Part shown: positions 56,876-64,000 of the stretch, one piece after another
Position numbering within the stretch: position 1 is the first letter of the stretch
How the letters are laid out: each line of letters begins with the position of its first letter
Source of the DNA: Apium graveolens
Taxonomy: Eukaryota; Streptophyta; Magnoliopsida; Apiales; Apiaceae
Direction: 5' to 3'
Assembly (NCBI RefSeq): GCF_009905375.1
Contig: NC_133650.1
Coordinates: 62,065,669-62,129,668 of the forward strand
DNA: 64,000 nucleotides
The notes under the pieces: model-generated
What the model was told of the DNA's origin: nothing
The model's database searches: none
Seen by the model: only the letters and a program-made list of their open reading frames with translations
Made by a program: the position numbers and the translations under genes

Positions 56876-58581
56876 ATGGATCATGAGGGAGCATCCAATT
56901 CTAGAGAAAATCTTCCATCTGCAAGGAAGTGGACTAAATCACATACACCTGACTTAATTACTGGAAATCCTGATGCAGGTGTCAGAACTAGAATAGCTAC
57001 ATCAAATGAATGTCTTTATAATTCTTTTCTTTCTCAGACTGAACCAAAGAAAGTGGAAGAAGCTCTTCAAGATGCTGATTGGGTGCAAGCAATGCAGGAA
57101 GAGTTATAATGAATTTGAAAGAAACAAAGTCTGGACCCTAGTATCAAGACCAAAGAACAGATCTGTTGTTGGTACAAAGTGGGTGTTGAGAAACAAAACT
57201 GATAGTGATGGCATAATTATAAGAAATAAAGCAAGGCTGGTTGCAAAAGGATATTCTCAACAGGAGGGAATTGATTATGATGAAACATTTGCACCAGATG
57301 CTAGATTGGAAGCCATAAGGATATTTTTGGCTTATGCTGCTCATAAAAAGTTTACTGTCTTTCAAATGGATGTGAAAAGTGCTTTTTTCAATAGAGAATT
57401 GGAAGAGGAAGTATATGTTGAACCACCTCCAGGCTTTATAGATTCCAAACTTCCAAATCATGTCTACAGGCTTAATAAAGCACTTTATGGCCTTAAGCAA
57501 GCTCCAAGAGCATGGTATGAGACTTTAGCTCAGTTTCTTCTAGAAAGTAGATTTAACAGAGGAACTATTGACAAAACAATGTTCTACCTCAACCATGGAA
57601 AGGACTTACTTTTGGTGCAGATATATGTTGATGATATCATTTTTGGTTCTACAAATGACAGACTTTGCACGAAGTTTGCCAAACTGATGCAGTCAAGATA
57701 TCAAATGAGTATGATGGGGGGAACTTAGCTATTTTCTGGGCCTTCAAGTCAAGCAGAATGAAGAAGGCACTTTTATCTGTCAATCCAAGTACACCAGATT
57801 TTTGCTGAAGAAATTTGGAATGCAAGATTGTTCAAGTGCATCCACTCCCATGGCCACTGCAATAAAATTGGATAAGGATACTGGTACATCAGTAGATATT
57901 ACTGATTACAGAGGTATGATTGGCTCCTTACTCTATCTAACTGTAAGTAGACCTGATATCATGTATGCTACCTGTCTTTGTGCAAGATTTCAAGCAGATC
58001 CAAGAGAACCTCACTTAATAGCTGTGAAAAGAATTTTCAAGTACCTTAAGGGTACAGCTGATCTGGGATTGTGGTATCCTAGAGAATCAGACTTTAGGCT
58101 AATAGGTTACTCAGATGCAGATTTTGCAGGATGCAAAATTTACTGGAAAAGCACAAGTGGAAGCTACCAATTTCTTGGAGGCAGATTAGTTTCTTGGTTT
58201 AGCAAGAAACAAAAGTCAATTTCCACATCAACTACAGAAGCAGAGTAGATTGTTGCAGGAAGCTGTTGTGCACAGATTCTTTGGATGAAGAATCAGTTAC
58301 TAGATTATGGGTTAACATACTTTAAAATCCCTATTTACTGTGATAATCAAAGTGTTATTGCTATGACAGGTAATCCAGTTCAACACTCAATGACAAAGCA
58401 CATCAGCATTAGGTACCACCTCATAAGGGAACATATGGATGAAGGTACAGTGGAATTGCACTTCGTTCCAAGAGATCAACAACTAGCAGATATCTTCACA
58501 AAACCACTGTGTGAAGCTACTTTTACAAGATTGGTAAATGAACTTGGAATGGTTTCAGGTTCTTTCTCTAAATCTGCTTAG
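56876..58581 (+). pseudogene. pol: Sirevirus C reverse transcriptase and RNase H
   Basis: RT starts near 56930 (WTKSHTPDLITGNPDAGVRT). An extra T near 57107 shifts the frame. Then [22 protein letters not shown] (first Asp), [15 protein letters not shown], and [10 protein letters not shown] at about 57626-57655. One extra G in the G run near 57716-57721 shifts the frame again. RNase H reads GYSDADFAGC, STSTTEAE followed by TAG at 58246-58248, then FCDN-type ALIGN (YCDNQSVIAM) and QLADIFTKPL to the end at 58581. All catalytic residues are readable; three lesions break the protein. Confidence 0.9.
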
Positions 58582-59673
58582 TTTATGTACTGATACATCA
58601 GACTTTATGATCAGTATTTACAGATATTACTATCTTTGTGTATTATGTGCTTAAAATTGAAAATTGCTTAAGTGTTGATTGATCTCTGATGTGAATTTCT
58701 AAACTCTGATAGCGATATGAATATTTCTGTGACTATTCAATCCAATGAGGATAACTGTGCTAGATGCTGACCTAGTAGTCTTTAACATACTAAAGTCCCA
58801 TGTTTGAAGTAATTTTTTATGTGGAAATCTTTTAAATACAAGCACGTTCTGATATTGAGCTTAGTTAAGTTTACTTTGTGTATCTTATTACTAAGTCAAA
58901 AACTAGAATAATGCTTCTTATCTGTTAAGTTCTGATGTTAGTAAATCTGATGGATGTACTAAGTGCTGATAAACCTCACTTATCAAAAGAAAAAGGAAAA
59001 GAAAAAGAAATAAAAATCAGGTACTCCTTTGGGATCTAGAGTAAAAATGTGGAAGGGACGACCCAAGTGCATTGCTGGTATTAAGTAATATGCATTAGAA
59101 AAAAAAATTAAAATTTTCTTGGTGACTTTTCACACTCTATGATTACTGGAGAAATACTCTGATAATAGCATAAATTCTGATAAGCAGTCGTAACTTACAC
59201 TGAGAAACCACTGTAAAATGGAATTTCAAAAGATGCATAAAATGAGCACAAAATAGTTGAGGTGGACTCATACATGAACTCATTCTAAAGTAGACTTCAG
59301 AATACTAACAGATTTTAAGCAAAGTTCTTAGTTATGCCTTATTTCTAAGATGTACTGAAGTGAATCAGACTTTACTCTTTCTCTGATATTTAGCTTACTG
59401 CACACACATACACTCCATATGAATGATGAAAATTCCTGTGGTGATAAATGTGGTTTTAGATGAACAGCTTAAGTGTCAGTTGCATAAATTCCGAGGACAA
59501 GTAATGATGGAAATTCTGATGATTAAGTTCTGAAGAAATGAAATCAGTATTTTGTGTGAAGAATTACAGGAATAGACATTCACTTTTAGAGTTAAGGAGC
59601 CATTTCTGATGACTGTTAAGTTCTGATATAAGTCTAAGTTCTGATATTAAATCCTAATTCTTTACTTGACTTA
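58582..59673 (+). other. Long spacer after RNase H in C, rich in the C motif
   Basis: No gene recognised. TTCTGAT or ACTCTGATA occurs many times on the plus strand (for example near 58689, 58712, 58847, 58928, 59157, 59178, 59617, 59640), which is the reverse complement of the LTR motif. An A-rich tract lies near 58986-59015. Confidence 0.65.
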
Positions 59674-60040
59674 GGCTCTGTTTGAGATTACTGTTAAAAA
59701 TTGTTGTGTTGTTAGAAAAAGTGCTGCTGAAAAAAGTGTTGTTGTAAAAATCTGATGACTGTTTGGTAATTTTTTTGATACGTATATGTGTTGATGCAAA
59801 AAATTAAAAATAATGATGCTTTTGGTAAGGTTTGATGGTGAAATCAGCATATGCTTCCCGCAACAGCTGAAAAGCAGCTTTTTCTAAAAGCATGGGGGGG
59901 CTTGATTTCTCTAACAGCAGCTTTTAGGTCAAAAGCACTTTTCCGAAAAGCAGCTTTTAAATTTTACCAAACAGTTTTTTAACTGCTTTTCAGCGAAAAG
60001 CTGTTGTTGCTGTCTGCAACAGCAATACCAAACACACCCA
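59674..60040. mobile_element. Probable hAT-like MITE inside C
   Basis: About 367 bp. The left end GGCTCTGTTTGAGATTACTG and the complement of the right end (GGGTGTGTTTGGTATTGCTG) are imperfect inverted repeats. Inside are repeated AAAAGCAGCTTTT-type palindromes near both ends, typical of hAT-like non-autonomous elements. I cannot find a clear 8-bp target duplication. No coding capacity. Confidence 0.6.
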
Positions 60041-60368
60041 TATTTGTGGTTAAAATCTGAAACAGTCATATTTAACATTTAGAATATGTTTGGGTGAGTT
60101 ATAAACTTTGGGTTAGTGGTACTCGTACATGCACAGTAATTCCTACTTGTTTCGTGTGCTCATTAACTCCTGTTTTAAGCTTCCAATGGCTGTTATTATT
60201 ACTCATCAGTCTAGGGAATCGAGGGGTCATTATTTTTACTTGTAATTGTTGCCCAGTTCTCGCGTCCCTTGGTATTCCATTGGCTATTTAAACCAACGAT
60301 TCATTCCAGCCAAAACATTCTTCACTTTCTCACAAACTCACTCTCTCTTCTCATTCATATCAACAAAA
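60041..60368 (+). promoter_or_regulatory. Promoter-like spacer before a small ORF in C
   Basis: Contains CCATTGG (60278-60284, an inverted CCAAT box) and TATTTAAA (60285-60292), 77 bp before the ATG at 60369, with a CT-rich leader between. Evidence is by resemblance only. Confidence 0.35.
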
Positions 60369-60605
60369 ATGGCTGAGTTTGGTTGGTTTTACAACTATGG
60401 CACCAAAATTGTGCATATTTGTCAAAATGGGATTCCGAGTGCATATCCTATCAACAACATTCCTCATAATCTCTGGATTCAATTTCCAGAGATCATTAAA
60501 AATGACTTGTTGACTGTCCAAAGAGATCTACATCTCCGTTATCTCCGTCAGCAAGAACGGATCATCCGTCTTGCAGTGCTCTTTGTCAGCAGCAGAAGGA
60601 GTTAG
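60369..60605 (+). CDS. Small ORF of unknown function between RNase H and third ORF in C
   Basis: 78 codons starting MAEFGWFYNYGTKIVHICQN and ending with a basic LAVLFVSSRRS. The ATG context (AAAAATGGC) is good for plants, and a CT-rich leader precedes it, so I chose this Met over the earlier in-frame Met at 60246. I do not recognise it. No counterpart is seen in B. It might be a piece of a host gene picked up by the element or an element-specific accessory ORF. Confidence 0.4.
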   Translation: MAEFGWFYNYGTKIVHICQNGIPSAYPINNIPHNLWIQFPEIIKNDLLTVQRDLHLRYLRQQERIIRLAVLFVSSRRS

Positions 60606-61287
60606 TCGTTAGGCTTCTTAGCTTAGGACTAAAGCTGTTGATGTTAGGCATTTTAGGCTAGGGCAATCTTGTAATTTTATGCATGTAATTTAAGTTTCAT
60701 GATATTAATTTGATATATTAATTAAATTTTCCTTTCTTGCAAGATTTTGTCTCTGAGTCGTTTCATATTCTGATAAATTTTTAAATCCTGATATTACTCA
60801 TATTCTGATGACCTTTTAAATTCTGATAATAATCAAGTTCCGATGCTGACGTGGCAGTATTTATTTACTTGGTTTATTTTTGGTCATTACCTCACTGGTT
60901 ATATTTTTATAGGATATTGGTAAAACAGTAATAATCATTTATTTAGTGGGAACAATTTTTTTTTAAAAAAAATACTGAACGTCCTTGATTAATGGGATTA
61001 CTTGGTAAGTGGAACGGTTTTTCTCCTTGAAAAACTGCATGTGATAAGTAATCATTACTGAATACCCGTGCCCATTAATTATCTTTTACTGTTGCATGTC
61101 TGACAGGTGTCACGACGGCTATTTTTTTACCGTGTATAAGTAAAAGAGAGAAAAGATTGTAAAATCTTTTATTCACTTTCATATTTTATCTCTCTCTTTT
61201 TTATTCTCTCTCACATCTACTGACGATTTATCATACAGACATTTTATCAAACACCTTACAGGAAACCTAATTTCTCACTTATTTCTC
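60606..61287 (+). other. Spacer between small ORF and third ORF in C
   Basis: No gene recognised. More C motifs (near 60770, 60789, 60804, 60822, 60840). TATAAGTA at 61135-61142 lies about 150 bp before the third-ORF ATG and is followed by a CT-rich leader (61180-61215), which again looks like a promoter with 5' UTR. Confidence 0.5.
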
Positions 61288-62139
61288 ATGGCACCCAAGG
61301 ATTTGATTGTAGATGGAGCCAAGTTTGTACCTAACAACTATGCTGCAATCTTGAACAAGGCTAAAGCTCCATCTGATTTGCACTTTATGCAAGATTTTCT
61401 AGCAAATAGTGAGATTGGGTATGCTTTGACCCAACCTCAAGCCATTTTAAGCCAACAAGTTCTGACGTTCTGGCGGACTGGGCATTTTGATAATGGTGGT
61501 GCTACTGGTACTCCAAGCATCATTTTTGAAGTGAATGATGTTGAGCATGTGGTTACTCCTGGAGCAGTTCGTAAAGCTCTCCACTTACCAGAAGGCTATA
61601 CTTTTTCAACAGTGGAGGAACCTGTTCTACAGTAGTTCATGGCCAGTTTGGGTTATGAGGGCAGTTTGAGAAAGCTTGGACAATTGAAAAGAGCAAAAAT
61701 CAGGAAGGAATGGAGCTTTTTCTTCGATTGTATCACTAAGGCATTCGCCAATAAATGCTCCAACTTTGATGCCATTCCAATTATGAGTCAGCACATTGGG
61801 TATGCTCTTATTCATCAAACTCACTTTGATTTTGCAAGTGCTGTGCTAGGTTTCATAGGGGATAGGATGACAGAAGATAGGAATGTAGTGTACTTTGCTA
61901 GATTCTGTCAGCTTATATATAATTTTTGTTGTGCTGATGAACCCCAACCTACCACTGATTTAATTCCACATTTTAAACTTGCAAAATGGGCTTTTAATGA
62001 TTTGTTAAATGATGACATAAAGAAACAAGTGGTTAGACCCTTACAGATACCTCAGTCTGTAAAACAGATCCTGGTAAATTCTGATCCTCAAACCAACACA
62101 TCTATTTTCCCTGATGTTCAACCCACCAGCACTTCCTAG
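61288..62139 (+). pseudogene. Third ORF of C, N-terminal conserved part
   Basis: Starts MAPKDLIVDGAKFVPNNYAA. One frame throughout, broken by TAG at 61633-61635 and TAG at 62137-62139, both where a Gln is likely. The conserved block RKEWSFFFDCITKAFANKCS and IMSQHIGYALIHQ aligns with B at 37560-37660. No membrane segment or signal peptide is visible. The role of this Sirevirus protein is unknown; env-like is a label by position. Confidence 0.75.
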
Positions 62140-63411
62140 CCACCACAACAACCATCAGAACAAACCACATCTACACCTCAAACTTCTCAACCTCAACCTA
62201 CTCAACCCTCCATCAAAACATATTTCAAACCATCACAGACATCTCAACCTTCACCATCAGCACATCCTGTAAGGCCTTCATCTTCCAAATCTAAGAGGAT
62301 AAAGACTGTACCTCAGACACAACAGAATAGAAGGGGGATTGTTCTGAGAGATGAGTCAGACAGTGAGGAACAGGTTCCAGTGTCAGAAACTGTTGTAAAA
62401 GAAGCTGAGAAGATTTCCTCTCAGAAGGATGTTAAAACTGGGAGTTCTAAGCTTCTCAAAAGACTTAGAAGGATGTATTCTGATGAAACTCCCAAAGTCT
62501 CTTCACCCTCAAAGAGACATAAAAAGCAAAGAGCCAGGAGGCCTGTCAGTGTATCATCACATTCTGGAGAAACTCTGGAAGAAGGAGCTAAGGAAGGGGG
62601 TCGGGAATCTCTGATCCCAATAGAACCAATTGTTGTTGATTTTCTTCCTTCAGCACACCCAGAACCTACTCAAGACAGACTGCCTACTTCTCATAGGTCT
62701 CCTGTAAATGAACCAGTACATACTGAAGACCCAGGCACAAGTGCTGAGATTGATATTCACAACCTGATTGCGCCTGAGGTTTTGTACTTAGAAGCTCCAC
62801 CAGCTCCAATCACTCCACCATCAACACCACTTCTTGATGCTGATTTTAATCCAGAATTTCCTACAACACCTTCTCTGCATCTAGATACTGAAGATCAGAT
62901 TTTAGGTGAGCATCAGAATATGGTTGTTGATCAGAACTTAGTTGGAGATCAACACTTAGAGGATGATGTTGAAGCCTCAATAGCCTCTCATACTATTCTT
63001 TTATCAGAAGAAGCTGTTGATGCTGATTCTATAAGTTCTGATGCTGCTAATGATGACGTTACTGGTGAAGCTGCTGCTACAAATGTAGATGCTGCTGCAG
63101 CTGGTCCATCAGGACATGCATCTCAACAAACTGTTAATAAAGCTGAGATAGTCAAGAAGTTTGTTACAGGGGAAGTACCAGTACCTTGGAGTGAAACTCC
63201 TAGAGGACAGGAGTGGACTAGGGAGTGGAACACAGTTACCTTTGTTCCTTCTGAAAAGATTCTTACTGAGCATCTTGCAAAAGCTGAAGAAATGCTGATA
63301 AATTATGATTTCAAGATACAGCTGAGAGTTACTGCATTGAGTACAAGGCACCTTCAAGGTCAACACTCAATAACTCATGACAAGGTGAATAAAATTCAAG
63401 AAAACTTGATC
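62140..63411 (+). pseudogene. Third ORF of C, variable middle part
   Basis: Same frame as the part before and open for 424 codons. Pro/Gln/Ser/Thr-rich at first (62140-62300), then basic (KRHKKQRARRPVS near 62513-62551), acidic, and with scattered TTCTGAT motifs (for example 62477, 63031). The last part (PWSETPRGQEWTREWNTVTF) looks more conserved. It ends at two adjacent stops, TAG 63412-63414 and TAA 63415-63417. Confidence 0.7.
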
Positions 63412-63417
63412 TAGTAA

Positions 63418-64000
63418 GATATGAATCTGAATCTTGAAAAAAAAAGGTTTTTCCAACCTACCTTTGACAGAATTGCCTACATTGAGAAAACCCAAGAGAA
63501 GCAATAGTCTCTGATTGATGAAATTTTGAAGAATCAAGCTTCTCATCAAAATCAACTCAATGAGATCCAATCCTCAGTGGAATTGCTTGTCTCTCTTCTA
63601 TTACCTGCTGATGCCAAAAAGGTGGAGAAAGTAATTAAGTTCAAATGCAAACCTATTAAGACACTGAAGGGAAAGGATGATGGAAAAGATGACCCGGGAA
63701 ACTCTGGAATGGGTGGAGGTCATGGTCAAGGTAAAGGTCTTTCATCAAGTAAAGCTGGAACTACAAGTTAAAGAACAGATACTGGGAGAAGAATAACTTC
63801 TGATACTGGTAAAAGGATAAGTTCTGATGAACATCTGGAACTTAATGAGGAGATTTCAAGACAGTTATTTATGAAAGAAAATCCAGGAATGGACTTTGAG
63901 AGTCTAAAGGAAGAAGAAGCTAGACTTAAGTTAGAAAAAGTCAACTCCAAATCTGAAGCTTCTGTTGTTGAAAAGAAAATTCTTAAGGCTAAAGGCATTG
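63418..64000 (+). pseudogene. Third ORF of C, coiled part, cut by the window end
   Basis: The same frame continues (FFQPTFDRIAYIEKTQEKQ), with TAG at 63505-63507 and TAA at 63769-63771. Coiled-coil-like with a Gly-rich insert near 63690-63760. Motif copies near 63798 and 63820. The C-terminal conserved block seen in A and B would lie beyond 64000. Confidence 0.65.

Larger units (their letters stand above)
52237..64000 (+). mobile_element. Sirevirus C (Ty1/copia), left 11.8 kb, runs off the window
   Basis: 5' LTR, primer site, gag, protease, integrase, RT, RNase H, a long spacer and a third ORF still open or near-open at the window end. The 3' LTR is outside. Its LTR family is the one found as a fragment at 2393-2831. 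The coding part has fewer lesions than A or B. Confidence 0.92.

Noticed and set aside
60246..60368. Using the upstream Met at 60246 for the small ORF
   Set aside because: The region overlaps the CCAAT and TATA-like boxes and reads as leader. The Met at 60369 has the better context.

Overview
The window is plant nuclear DNA made almost entirely of retrotransposons. It carries full-size Ty3/gypsy chromovirus elements of the Tekay/Del type (long LTRs of about 3.9 kb and a C-terminal chromodomain), three families of Ty1/copia elements of the Sirevirus type (gag with two zinc knuckles, a long third ORF after RNase H, an initiator tRNA-Met primer site) and the front of a plant-type Helitron. I see no intact host gene, tRNA or rRNA. 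A eudicot with a repeat-rich genome fits best. The species cannot be told from the sequence alone.

Layout. 1-2392: 5' part of a decayed Helitron, with exon-like pieces of its Rep/helicase protein. 2393-2831: partial LTR of Sirevirus family C. 2832-26749: a gypsy array LTR-internal-LTR-internal-LTR (2832-6737, 12814-16724, 22805-26749), with both internal regions coding but broken, sharing the middle LTR and lacking a matching target duplication. 26750-27099: tail of an unrelated LTR. 27100-28064: gene-poor DNA ending in a short exon-like piece resembling replication protein A. 28065-28184 and 51803-52236: halves of an older LTR-like sequence, split by a Sirevirus insertion. 28185-51802: Sirevirus A, bracketed by the 5-bp target duplication ATCAC, with Sirevirus B (29778-42902) inside it. 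The right edge of B is fused to a second, overlapping stretch of A gag, so this is not a clean nest. 52237-64000: Sirevirus C, running off the right edge and carrying a probable hAT-like MITE.

Each element follows the usual plan: LTR promoter, primer-binding site, gag, protease, polymerase domains (gypsy RT-RH-IN-chromodomain; copia IN-RT-RH), then a third ORF in the copia elements and a purine tract before the 3' LTR. All coding regions carry stops or frameshifts, so none looks autonomous. By eye the gypsy LTRs differ at about 1-2% of sites, those of A and B at about 5-7%, so the gypsy array is the younger layer.

Three things stand out. First, the gypsy LTR has a 40-codon ORF just downstream of a TATA-like site whose N-terminus resembles the histone H3 tail; an unrelated LTR tail at 26787-26849 has an even closer match. 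Second, each Sirevirus family has its own short motif (CAACGGATG in A, CGACGGATG in B, AAGTTCTGAT in C) repeated in its LTR and again inside its coding regions, including the same spacer between integrase and RT in all three; in A and B it forms dyads with compensating changes. Third, both gypsy copies have an extra acidic 229-codon ORF before gag, and both carry the same in-frame TGA in pol.
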